16,422 nucleotides of DNA from Euryarchaeota archaeon UBA501. GTDB taxonomy: Archaea; Thermoplasmatota; Poseidoniia; Poseidoniales; Thalassarchaeaceae. The notes beneath the pieces were generated by a model. The model was not told where the DNA came from. It ran no database searches and was given only the letters and a program-made list of their open reading frames with translations. The position numbers and the translations under genes are program-made. The stretch covers positions 1-16,422 of the forward strand of contig DAVT01000149.1 in assembly GCA_002505685.1 (NCBI GenBank), given 5' to 3'. This document shows, in pieces, positions 1-6,968 of the stretch; position 1 is the stretch's first letter, and every line of letters starts with the position of its first letter.

Positions 1-477
1 ATTGACACTAGACCTGGGACATACATGATGGCCGTATACGTTGAAACTGCAGATGGGCAGTCTTTGACTTCTGAAAGCGTAATCGACGTGGATGAACCCA
101 GACAAAAGAACATGATTCTAGGAATTGAATTCCCATCATGGTCCAGTATGTTCAATGGATTTGCAGTCCTATTCTTGATTGGAAACTTGGTTGCGATTTG
201 GGTGGTCATTTATCGTCGAAAGGGACCAGGGGGTTCAAAATCGGGTTTCGACTTAGACAAGTTACTCGAAGAAGAGGATGAGGAAGACAGTGGCTTTGGA
301 GCGGGTTATGACCAAATTTACGGTTCTACAAGTGAATCCAGTGGCGGATCGATTCGACCCAGTCCCATGCTAAATGGGGTGGTCCAGGATGATGGATATG
401 AATGGGTGATGCACCCTGAAGGTTCTGATATCTGGTGGTACCGCCAAGAATCAGGGATGGAATGGACTCGACATTGA
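1..477 (+). CDS. C-terminal part of a membrane-anchored surface protein (5' end outside window)
   Basis: The frame is open from base 1, so this is the last 158 residues of a longer protein. The first ~33 residues (DTRPGTYMMAVYVETADGQ...) look like the last strands of an extracellular beta-sandwich. A single hydrophobic helix follows at about bases 150-215 (FAVLFLIGNLVAIWVVIY) and ends in RRK, so the C-terminus should be cytoplasmic. The tail is acidic (LLEEEDEEDSGFG), then Ser/Gly-rich, and ends in a tryptophan-rich block (DGYEWVMHPEGSDIWWYR). I recall similar blocks at the ends of Marine Group II surface proteins but could not check this. Its TGA stop at 475-477 directly abuts the TGA stop of the opposing gene. 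The function of the missing ectodomain cannot be told from here. Confidence 0.85.
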   Translation: MDTRPGTYMMAVYVETADGQSLTSESVIDVDEPRQKNMILGIEFPSWSSMFNGFAVLFLIGNLVAIWVVIYRRKGPGGSKSGFDLDKLLEEEDEEDSGFGAGYDQIYGSTSESSGGSIRPSPMLNGVVQDDGYEWVMHPEGSDIWWYRQESGMEWTRH

Positions 478-3400
478 TCACGGTTCTTCCATTTGATCGA
501 GGTATTGCTGACCGTAATGCCCCCACTGTTCCATTGTCCAGCCTTCAGGCAAACCCGTTTCGGGTAGTGGTGGGCCCTCAGATGGTGCCTCCGCACTTGG
601 AGTCTCTTGATTGGGCAAAGGTTTCAGCAAATCTTCCAATTCGCTATCGCTAATACTTGAGCGAGAAAACAACAGGCCAGCGACTGAGATCAAAACCAGA
701 ACCAAAATCAAGGCCACAATCTTTCCACTGGTGAGCAAGGCCTTGCCAACCCAAGACCACATCTCGCTTTCTGGTTCGATGGGCAATGGAGTGGGGTCAC
801 AACCATCGGGTAGACCATCGGAATCCTGATCGATGGTGTCATTGTAGCCTTCGCACAAATCCTCACTATCAATTACACCGTCTCCATCACTGTCAAGCAA
901 TACCCCATCATTTACCAAATCGAGGGAATGGATGGTGAGGGTTTCGTAATTGCCAAGGCTATCTTTGCCAATGATTGCAAAGTACAGCGAAATGTCACAT
1001 GAATACCCGCAAATGGAGGCCTCTCCAATCGTAATCGTTGTCTCCGAATCGAAAGACTCAGCACAAGTGGGAATGTCCCAGTTTGTTTCCCGAGGCAATG
1101 CTGGGATGAAGCCCTCGTCTTCGAATAACGATTCGGTGGCTGACCAGCACACAATCCAAGTGGACACGTCTTGAGCCTCTGTTGCACTCCATGTGAATGT
1201 CCAATTGCTCCAGGTACCGTTAGGATGAGGATGGGGGATCTCAATACTGCTAACATTGGTAATGTTTGGAGTAGGGGATAAAGCGCCGTCTGCGATAACG
1301 GTGATGCTTTGGCTTCCACTGTTCAAGGGCTTGCCCATATCATCTGTGTTTCCATTCTCAATTTGCAGCAAAAATGTGTATTTTGTACCATTTTCACCTT
1401 GGAAGTAATGGCCAGGGTACGGGCTGGGATTGAATTCATAACCCCCCGCAAAATAGGATACTAGGGTGTAATGAGGGGTCAAACCATCTGCTTGTGGATC
1501 AGGGTCACAGGGTGTGTCTAAATCTACCCAAATGCAATGATAAATCACCATTTGGTCAACATCATTACCACCTGTATCGGGCCAGATGAAGTCGGTGGTG
1601 TCGTAATACCAAGTGAGGTAGATTACCCCATCCTTACGATTTTGAGCATACAAATCGGTGAATGAAATTACAGGCGGTAGGTCGATTTCGATGGCGTCAT
1701 CACAACCATCAGGAACCGAATCTTCATCCGCATCGATTGAATCATCGTACCCCTCACATTGATCTAAATCGTCTGAGACACCATCTCCATCTGAATCAAT
1801 CAAATCATCACAATCATCAGGCAAACCATCTTGGTCAGCATCGATATTATCGTCAAATCCAGGACACTGGTCCACAGAGTCATTCACTCCGTCTCCATCC
1901 GAATCGACGATGTCATCACAGCCATCTGGAACCGAATCCCCATCGACGTCTACGTTGTCATCGAATCCAGGACAAATGTCGACATTGTCCTTCACTCCAT
2001 CCGCATCTGAATCGTCAATGCAACCGTCACCGTCCGAATCCCATGGGATGGATTCTTCCTTGTCGCAATTGTCAGTCCATCCTTCGATGAAGCCACTAGG
2101 TGTCAAGTCCTTGCCCACAAATCCAGGGAACGAACTGTTGTAACGATGCGTCTTGAATACCGTGTTTTGTTGGCTATTCGGTTTCTGACCTTGTGGGATT
2201 GTTTCACCTTGATTGAGGGGGCCGGTGCCGATTACGGGATTGACATATTTCCAAACAATTTCTCCTTCTAAGGTGACTTCATAGAATGTGCCACGAGGCC
2301 CCCAAGTCACCAACGTGTTTCCATTTTCTAGGCGTTCAGCACCAGAGATTGATGTCGCATACATGTCGGTCCCTTGGTCCCATGACCAACTCGGTGCAAG
2401 AGGACCCCAAGCACTGCCCGACTCAATCACATACTCTCCGTTCTCAAGCGGAGGGGAGATGACATCGACCGAGGAGTAACTGACGCTGCGACCATTTCCA
2501 TTGTTGTATAGAAGCAAATCTCCTGCTCCGGGCCGACCTTCCTGAATCCACTGCACATCGTGTTGGGCAAACAATTGCTGATCAGCTGCGGTTCCAGCAC
2601 GATAGGCTTCTGGATTGCCCCAACGATAGAGAATATCTCCGCCTTTTCCTGAATTCCCACCGGTATGACCTGCCGCTTCCTCAGTCGTTGTACTATGGTC
2701 GATGATGTAAATCTCGTTCGTATTCTTGCAAGAGAGGGCAATTTGGTCTAGGATGGGATTGTAATCGATGCCATTGCAGTGCATCCAGTCACTCTTGTAC
2801 GGGTCTGAACCAGCCGAATCTACGAAATTGATGTCGAGAAGTTCAGGGTGATCTGCAACGACCCCATAGTTGTCTTTCGTAGCGTCATGGTCTTGGATGA
2901 GATGGTCCCACATATGCCATTTCCAGACAATGTTTGCCTCGCTTGTTCCAACCGGTTCAACCTCTACAATGTGGTCGGGCCACAACTGGCTTTGACTCAA
3001 CTTGTTTGGGTCACGACCGGCTTGAACCGCTTCTTCCTCACTCTTGGCTTCCCAAGCGATCATCAGGAAGTTTCCATTGGGCAAAGGCTCGATATCGTGG
3101 TGACTGCGTCGAGAATCGCCAGCATAGTACCATTCCCATTCCATTTGGCCATCCCAAGAAATACGCTCGACCTTACCGGCAATCCCGCCTCCTGCGAATG
3201 CACCCCCTCCATCGGTTCCGATGTTTGCAGTTCGAAGCAAATCTCCATCCTCTAGCATGTAGGCTGAAAGCCCGGGTCTCAAACCACTCGAGGATGTCCA
3301 AGAATGAACCTCCCTACCGTGTGAATCGATGAGATAGGTGTTGGCAGAAGAGATTGGTGCGAACAGAGTGTAATCTGTATTGATTCGATCATCGCAGTAA

Positions 3401-3555
3401 ATTAGACCTACAGTCCAAGTATCATTTCGGTTGGCATTGCAGATGGGTTCAACGATTTCTGTAGATTCATCAGCGGCCACTGAGGGAGGGAGAATCACCA
3501 GTAATGAGAACAGCATCAGCGACGAAAGCGCTACTGAAACCCATGGCCGACCCAT
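478..3555 (-). CDS. Secreted, membrane-anchored arylsulfotransferase-family protein with thrombospondin type 3 repeats
   Basis: 1025 residues, ATG start at 3553-3555. Residues 1-27 form a signal peptide. Residues ~50-475 match the arylsulfotransferase (ASST) beta-propeller family: RRSHHDIEPLPNGNFLMIAWE-type motif (His152/153), DWMHCNGIDYNP (His259), QHDVQW (His332), LLLYNNGNGR, and KTHRYNSSFPGF near the domain end. Candidate catalytic histidines are thus present, but sulfate transfer is inferred from family only. Residues ~503-622 hold three calcium-binding DSDGDGVxD-type repeats, and a fourth sits at 888-920. Between them are two fibronectin-like regions. A membrane helix at ~941-964 is followed by a cytoplasmic tail ending GWTMEQWGHYGQQYLD. 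Many N-x-S/T sequons fit a glycosylated, outside-facing ectodomain. It lies 33 bp downstream of the carbonic anhydrase gene and may be co-transcribed with it. A structural PQQ-like propeller without sulfotransferase activity is the main alternative. Confidence 0.85.
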   Translation of the reverse strand: MGRPWVSVALSSLMLFSLLVILPPSVAADESTEIVEPICNANRNDTWTVGLIYCDDRINTDYTLFAPISSANTYLIDSHGREVHSWTSSSGLRPGLSAYMLEDGDLLRTANIGTDGGGAFAGGGIAGKVERISWDGQMEWEWYYAGDSRRSHHDIEPLPNGNFLMIAWEAKSEEEAVQAGRDPNKLSQSQLWPDHIVEVEPVGTSEANIVWKWHMWDHLIQDHDATKDNYGVVADHPELLDINFVDSAGSDPYKSDWMHCNGIDYNPILDQIALSCKNTNEIYIIDHSTTTEEAAGHTGGNSGKGGDILYRWGNPEAYRAGTAADQQLFAQHDVQWIQEGRPGAGDLLLYNNGNGRSVSYSSVDVISPPLENGEYVIESGSAWGPLAPSWSWDQGTDMYATSISGAERLENGNTLVTWGPRGTFYEVTLEGEIVWKYVNPVIGTGPLNQGETIPQGQKPNSQQNTVFKTHRYNSSFPGFVGKDLTPSGFIEGWTDNCDKEESIPWDSDGDGCIDDSDADGVKDNVDICPGFDDNVDVDGDSVPDGCDDIVDSDGDGVNDSVDQCPGFDDNIDADQDGLPDDCDDLIDSDGDGVSDDLDQCEGYDDSIDADEDSVPDGCDDAIEIDLPPVISFTDLYAQNRKDGVIYLTWYYDTTDFIWPDTGGNDVDQMVIYHCIWVDLDTPCDPDPQADGLTPHYTLVSYFAGGYEFNPSPYPGHYFQGENGTKYTFLLQIENGNTDDMGKPLNSGSQSITVIADGALSPTPNITNVSSIEIPHPHPNGTWSNWTFTWSATEAQDVSTWIVCWSATESLFEDEGFIPALPRETNWDIPTCAESFDSETTITIGEASICGYSCDISLYFAIIGKDSLGNYETLTIHSLDLVNDGVLLDSDGDGVIDSEDLCEGYNDTIDQDSDGLPDGCDPTPLPIEPESEMWSWVGKALLTSGKIVALILVLVLISVAGLLFSRSSISDSELEDLLKPLPNQETPSAEAPSEGPPLPETGLPEGWTMEQWGHYGQQYLDQMEEP
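796..894 (-). repeat. Fourth thrombospondin type 3 repeat, next to the membrane
   Basis: Encodes residues 888-920 of the same protein (DSDGDGVIDSEDLCEGYND, then DQDSDGLPDGCD). It is the same calcium-binding unit as at 1690-2049, but separated by ~265 residues of fibronectin-like sequence and placed ~20 residues before the membrane helix. Confidence 0.8.
1690..2049 (-). repeat. Three thrombospondin type 3 calcium-binding repeats within the ASST-family gene
   Basis: In-frame DNA and protein repeats of about 36 residues encode residues ~503-622 of the surface protein. The unit is DSDGDGVxD, then a Cys-x-Gly-x-Asp-Asp stretch, then DxDxDxxPDxCDD. The regular aspartates and paired cysteines are those of thrombospondin type 3 repeats, which fold around calcium ions. 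They would form a rigid, calcium-dependent stalk between the propeller and the fibronectin-like region. Confidence 0.85.
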
Positions 3556-3588
3556 ATTTCCACGGAGACGTATGTGCTTTTCAACCTT

Positions 3589-4092
3589 CTATTCAAGCCA
3601 GTTGACCAAGCCTGAGTCCACGTCGTAAACGGCTCCGTATACCTCGATGCCCTCTTTGATCAGAGGATGGTTTTGCAAGTTGTATACGTCGGTTTGTAGT
3701 TTGGTTTCAGCGTCATCAATCATACGGGGTTTGAAATTTGAGAAATCAATCCCTGCTAAATCTGAAAGATGTTGTTGGACGGCTGACAAAGGCATACTCG
3801 CCATTGCGCACTTGGTATGTGGCATAACCAAAATTGTATGGCAATTCAATAGGTGGCTTGCCAAAACGATGTCGTTCTCAACCTCGGGGTTCAGTTGACC
3901 TCCTGCATTTCGGATGACTTTGACATCTCCAATGTCCAAACCAAAGATCTCATGCGGTATCACTCTCGAATCCATGCAGGTCAGAATCAACAGTGCTTGG
4001 CCCGCTTTTCCAGGTACGCCTTCACCCTCAAATGAAGAAGCATAGGACTCATTCTTTGACTTGAGTCTAGCAATCAAGTCCGAGTCTGCCAT
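3589..4092 (-). CDS. Beta-class carbonic anhydrase
   Basis: 167 residues. The enzyme interconverts CO2 and bicarbonate with one zinc ion. The zinc ligands and catalytic dyad are visible: Cys39-x-Asp41-Ser-Arg43 (TCMDSR) and His92-x-x-Cys95 (PHTKCAM), plus the family motif VKVIRNAGG at ~58-65. The length matches small archaeal beta-CAs such as the Cab type of Methanothermobacter (about 170 residues). I chose the ATG at 4090-4092 (MADSD). The open frame extends further upstream, but that extension runs through the tRNA-Ala gene and has no family similarity. No signal peptide is seen, so it should be cytoplasmic. It lies 77 bp downstream of tRNA-Ala. A weak TATA-like TATTTGAG exists in that gap, so it may have its own promoter. 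Confidence 0.92.
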   Translation of the reverse strand: MADSDLIARLKSKNESYASSFEGEGVPGKAGQALLILTCMDSRVIPHEIFGLDIGDVKVIRNAGGQLNPEVENDIVLASHLLNCHTILVMPHTKCAMASMPLSAVQQHLSDLAGIDFSNFKPRMIDDAETKLQTDVYNLQNHPLIKEGIEVYGAVYDVDSGLVNWLE

Positions 4093-4169
4093 GATGCTGT
4101 CGCCATCGAGACAGGATTTTGTTCTTGCTCGTCCTCTATCACTCAAATACAGACGTATGTCGATTCCAA

Positions 4170-4245
4170 TGGTGGACGCTGGGGGATTTGAACCCCCGGC
4201 ATCTTGGTTGCAAACCAAGCACTCTTCCAGCTGAGCTAAGCGCCC
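4170..4245 (-). tRNA. tRNA-Ala, anticodon UGC
   Basis: The reverse strand folds as a full cloverleaf. The acceptor stem GGGCGCT pairs with AGCGTCC with one G-U pair. The D arm is GCTC/GAGT, the anticodon stem CTTGG/CCAAG with loop TTTGCAA (anticodon TGC at + strand 4210-4212), a five-base variable loop, and a T arm GGGGG-TTCAAAT-CCCCC. The discriminator base is A at 4173, and CCA is encoded directly after it at 4170-4172. No intron is seen. The gene lies 29 bp after the TFB stop, with no evident TATA box in between, so it may be transcribed from inside or upstream of TFB. Confidence 0.97.
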
Positions 4246-4274
4246 TGTAGCCTACCCGAATCGCCTTTGCTTCT

Positions 4275-5294
4275 TCAGTTCGACGGTGCTTCGCCCAACT
4301 GAGATAGGAGTGACTCCAGAATTCGCAGCAAACCTCGAAGGGTCACTTCAGAGACTCCAACGACTTTGCAAACTTCTGCCTGAGTTCGTGGGTGTCCACG
4401 GTTTTGTGCCGCCTTGTATAGCATCACACCTGCAACTCCTGCTGGCTTCTTGCCTTGCCATTCCATGGATTCGCCAACACGGTCCCAGAGGTAGTTCGCT
4501 TCACCGAGAACTGGTGCAGGCAATCCAAGGTCGCTGTGGAACTTGTCAAGGTACTCTGCAGGGCCACTGACGTGGTGTGCATTGAGTTTACGCGCCACCA
4601 ATCGGATGGTGCGCTTCAATTCCTTCTCACCCATGCCTTGCTCGTCAATCATGTCGAAGTTTTGTGCAATCTCCTCAATCTTTCTGGGCAAACGTGCTTG
4701 TCTAGCAGCGATGTAAACACAAGCAGCGGAAACTCCACGGATGCTTCTACCTGTAACGATGCCCTGTTCGGCAGCGTGACGGTATAGGCGTGCGGCCTCC
4801 TCAACCAATGCAGGAGGAAGATTGCCACGGTCTCGAATGAATTGCATGGCCTTGGTTAAGTTACGCGCACGCGAGGAGCGGGTTTTGCTTCGCTCGTCAA
4901 TCATTGCACGTCGGCGCCAATGCTTGGCATCACTACCCTTGATCCCATGTCGTGCTGCTCCTGAGCCCGAAATGTCACTTCTGGAGATGGTGGTATTGAG
5001 GCCCTTGTCCGACAAGGAATCTCTGACAGGCGCACCCACACGTGAGCGGTCGGTGCCGTCGGAGTAGTTGGTCCACTCAGCACCAGGGTCGATGGCATTC
5101 TCTTCAGCCACATTTCCACAGGCACCACAATAGGTCTCACCACGCACTTCATCTTCGTTCCACTCGGTCATGCCACAGGCCTTGCACGGTGTGGTTTGAC
5201 CCACGGTTCGGCGCTGGGATGGACGTCCCGCACCGATGGGTGACTTTCTGTTGCTCTTCTTCTGACTCTCGGATTCTGCTCGCTCTTCGACCAT
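4275..5294 (-). CDS. tfb: Transcription initiation factor B (TFB / archaeal TFIIB)
   Basis: 339 residues. TFB binds the TBP-TATA complex and the BRE and recruits RNA polymerase. The N-terminal zinc ribbon has Cys37-x-x-Cys40 and Cys56-x-x-Cys59 (CKACGM...YCGACG). The B-reader region follows (DPGAEWTNYS...RVGAPVRDSLSDKGLNT). Two cyclin folds lie at ~135-235 and ~240-335, the second with the BRE-binding helix-turn-helix (RTQAEVCKVVGVSEVTLRGL). A Ser/Lys/Arg-rich stretch of ~35 residues precedes the zinc ribbon. I chose the ATG at 5292-5294: it has GAGGT eight bases upstream and a TATA box ~37 bp upstream. A longer in-frame start at 5387 would lie upstream of that promoter and adds sequence unlike the family. 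Archaea often carry several TFBs; whether this is the main one cannot be told. Confidence 0.95.
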   Translation of the reverse strand: MVEERAESESQKKSNRKSPIGAGRPSQRRTVGQTTPCKACGMTEWNEDEVRGETYCGACGNVAEENAIDPGAEWTNYSDGTDRSRVGAPVRDSLSDKGLNTTISRSDISGSGAARHGIKGSDAKHWRRRAMIDERSKTRSSRARNLTKAMQFIRDRGNLPPALVEEAARLYRHAAEQGIVTGRSIRGVSAACVYIAARQARLPRKIEEIAQNFDMIDEQGMGEKELKRTIRLVARKLNAHHVSGPAEYLDKFHSDLGLPAPVLGEANYLWDRVGESMEWQGKKPAGVAGVMLYKAAQNRGHPRTQAEVCKVVGVSEVTLRGLLRILESLLSQLGEAPSN

Positions 5295-5302
5295 ATTACT
5301 CA

Positions 5303-5307
5303 ACCTC
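5303..5307 (-). promoter_or_regulatory. Ribosome binding site of TFB (GAGGT)
   Basis: GAGGT eight bases before the ATG at 5294. Together with the TATA box it decides the start at 5294 rather than 5387. The predicted transcript start is close to 5308, so the leader would barely contain it. Confidence 0.5.
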
Positions 5308-5330
5308 GGGTTAACATCTATACCCCGCAG

Positions 5331-5338
5331 TATATAAA
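5331..5338 (-). promoter_or_regulatory. TATA box of the TFB gene
   Basis: Reads TTTATATA on the minus strand, matching the archaeal TATA consensus. At the usual 25-27 bp spacing transcription would begin near 5308, giving a leader of ~14 nt before the ATG at 5294. Confidence 0.75.
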
Positions 5339-5341
5339 CAT

Positions 5342-5380
5342 GACGATTGGTTGTTGGATTTTCAATCCAGAGCAATCGTC
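5342..5380. repeat. Nested inverted repeat abutting the TFB promoter
   Basis: An outer 8-bp stem GACGATTG (5342-5349) pairs with CAATCGTC (5373-5380). Inside it a 6-bp stem TGGATT (5355-5360) pairs with AATCCA (5364-5369) around a TTC loop. The internal loop is 5 against 3 bases. The element begins 3 bp beyond the TATA box on its BRE side. It could be an operator or a DNA/RNA hairpin; the sequence alone does not decide. Confidence 0.7.
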
Positions 5381-5542
5381 CATTCAACGGAATTTATCCG
5401 CCCATACGTGCACCTGCGGCGTACGTAAGATTACTTGGGGGATTTAGGTCTTAAATTGTATCTATCGTTGCATCAAATCCAGCAACAATTTGCCCATTCG
5501 CCAGTGGGCAAGTTCATGGAGGGTCTGCAATGCGTCCTGTTC
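5381..5542 (+). promoter_or_regulatory. Upstream region of purA (no clear promoter)
   Basis: This is the purA side of the 248-bp divergent gap between TFB and purA. A TATA-like TTAAAT at 5451-5456 is the best promoter candidate but is weak. A short inverted repeat TACGT/ACGTA lies at 5405-5409 and 5423-5427. The purA frame stays open back to 5435, but the peptide there does not look conserved. No RNA gene or other ORF is convincing here. Confidence 0.35.
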
Positions 5543-6928
5543 ATGCCTGCCACAGTGGTGCTGGGTGCCCAGTGGGGAGACGAGGGCAAGGGAAAGATGG
5601 TTGACCAGTTGGCGAGTGAAGCCAGTTGGGTTGCTAGATTCCAAGGTGGGAACAATGCTGGACACACAATTGTAATTGGTGACAGGACATTGAAACTCAA
5701 CCATTTACCAAGTGGGATTACCTATCCGGATTGCCAATTGGTACTCGGAGATGGGATGGTCATCGATCCTTGGACTCTTGAGAAAGAGCTCGAAGATTGG
5801 TATGCCTTTGGTGAGGAGCGCCCAGAGGGTGTGCGCCTGTGGATTAGTGAGCGCGCACATGTCAATCTCCCGTTCCATCGAAGAATCGATGGCACGGATA
5901 CAAAAATTGGAACCACCAAGCGAGGCATAGGCCCAACTTATGGGGATAAAATTGAGCGTGTGGGTGTTCGATTCTGTGACATTCCATCCCGTATGGCTGA
6001 CCCAGAATGGTTGGCCTACACCGCAGATCGAATGAATGCTCGACTCGATTTATTTGGCATCAAAGATACCACTCCTTCTGAAGATGACCCCGTTGGATGG
6101 AACACGATTTCCCGCCAAGCGAGTTTGCATGGCGAAATAACACCACAATCACTCGCACTGGACCTATCTTGGATTTGGCAGCGCTTTGGAAAAGCCGTGG
6201 CCCCGACAGGAATCATGCTAGATATGGCGCTAAAGCAGGGTGAAAACATCCTATTGGAAGGGGCACAAGGCTGCTTGCTAGACATCGACCAAGGTACATT
6301 TCCATTCGTCACATCCTCTGTGACCAGTCGAGGCAATGCAACCCATGGGGCTGGGATTCACCCCGGACATGTTGAGAAAACCTACGGTGTGGTCAAAGCG
6401 TACACTACACGTGTGGGCGAGGGTCCTTTCCCCACGGAATTGTATGATGGAAAGGGGATGTCCAACCCCGATGGAAAACATATGGCAGATGTTGGACATG
6501 AATTCGGCACCACTACCGGGCGACCACGTCGATGTGGATGGTTGGATTTAGTCGTTCTTCGACACGCTCATCGATTGAACGGATTCGATGGTGTTACACT
6601 GACAAAACTGGATGTCCTCGGTGGAATTCCTGAACTCAAAATTTGTGTTGGATATACCATTGATGGAGAACCTTGTCACCAAGTTCCAGCTGATATTGGG
6701 AAATTGGCTCGTTGCGAACCGGTGTATGAAACCGTCCCAGGATTTGAGGCGCTTTCTCTGGATGAATGGTTGAATATTGCTCGAACAGCAGCCAAGGAAG
6801 GTACTGGGTTTGCAGCACTACCTGAAAATGCACGAGCCTATGTTGAAAAAATCGAGAGCTTGATTGGATTCCCGATTATCAGTGTAGGTGTCGGACCCGA
6901 TCGAGAAGCAACCATCGAGAGAAATTGA
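5543..6928 (+). CDS. purA: Adenylosuccinate synthetase
   Basis: 461 residues. It joins IMP and aspartate using GTP, the first committed step to AMP. The protein opens with the family N-terminus VVLGAQWGDEGKGK, holding catalytic Asp13 and the GTP-binding loop, followed by NNAGHT with His41. Further motifs are TTKRGIGPTYGDK (~124), LLEGAQGCLLDIDQGTFPFV (~237), AYTTRVGEGPFPTE (~296) and GTTTGRPRRCGWLD (~332). It is slightly longer than the ~430 residues of most homologues. I placed the start at the ATG at 5543 because it sits just before the conserved N-terminus. An ATG at 5516 adds nine residues and cannot be excluded. No strong ribosome binding site precedes either. A small Cys4 gene follows 40 bp downstream, probably in the same transcript. 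Confidence 0.95.
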   Translation: MPATVVLGAQWGDEGKGKMVDQLASEASWVARFQGGNNAGHTIVIGDRTLKLNHLPSGITYPDCQLVLGDGMVIDPWTLEKELEDWYAFGEERPEGVRLWISERAHVNLPFHRRIDGTDTKIGTTKRGIGPTYGDKIERVGVRFCDIPSRMADPEWLAYTADRMNARLDLFGIKDTTPSEDDPVGWNTISRQASLHGEITPQSLALDLSWIWQRFGKAVAPTGIMLDMALKQGENILLEGAQGCLLDIDQGTFPFVTSSVTSRGNATHGAGIHPGHVEKTYGVVKAYTTRVGEGPFPTELYDGKGMSNPDGKHMADVGHEFGTTTGRPRRCGWLDLVVLRHAHRLNGFDGVTLTKLDVLGGIPELKICVGYTIDGEPCHQVPADIGKLARCEPVYETVPGFEALSLDEWLNIARTAAKEGTGFAALPENARAYVEKIESLIGFPIISVGVGPDREATIERN

Positions 6929-6956
6929 GTATCGACGGAGTCAAGTAGGAGTTTAC

Positions 6957-6961
6957 GGAGG
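6957..6961 (+). promoter_or_regulatory. Strong ribosome binding site (GGAGG) of the Cys4 protein
   Basis: GGAGG seven bases before the ATG at 6969. It supports this start over in-frame codons further upstream inside purA, and suggests the gene is translated from the purA transcript. Confidence 0.75.
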
Positions 6962-6968
6962 CGAACAT

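Noticed and set aside
1690..2049. Regular repeats resembling a CRISPR or satellite array
   Set aside because: They are in-frame with the coding sequence, imperfect, and encode calcium-binding repeats. There are no unique spacers between identical repeats.
1662..2090. Long plus-strand ORF rich in His/Asn/Arg opposite the ASST-family gene
   Set aside because: It is the antisense shadow of the aspartate-rich thrombospondin repeats (GAT/GAC read as ATC/GTC and shifted frames). It has no ribosome binding site.
3589..4218. A longer carbonic anhydrase of 209 residues starting at 4218
   Set aside because: The extra 42 residues run through the tRNA-Ala gene and have no family similarity. The ATG at 4092 gives the usual length.
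5295..5387. N-terminal extension of TFB to 5387
   Set aside because: It would start upstream of a good TATA box, and the added residues are not TFB-like. They are the translated promoter and palindrome.
5435..5542. N-terminal extension of purA to 5435
   Set aside because: The family N-terminus begins right after the ATG at 5543, and the 36 extra residues look non-coding.
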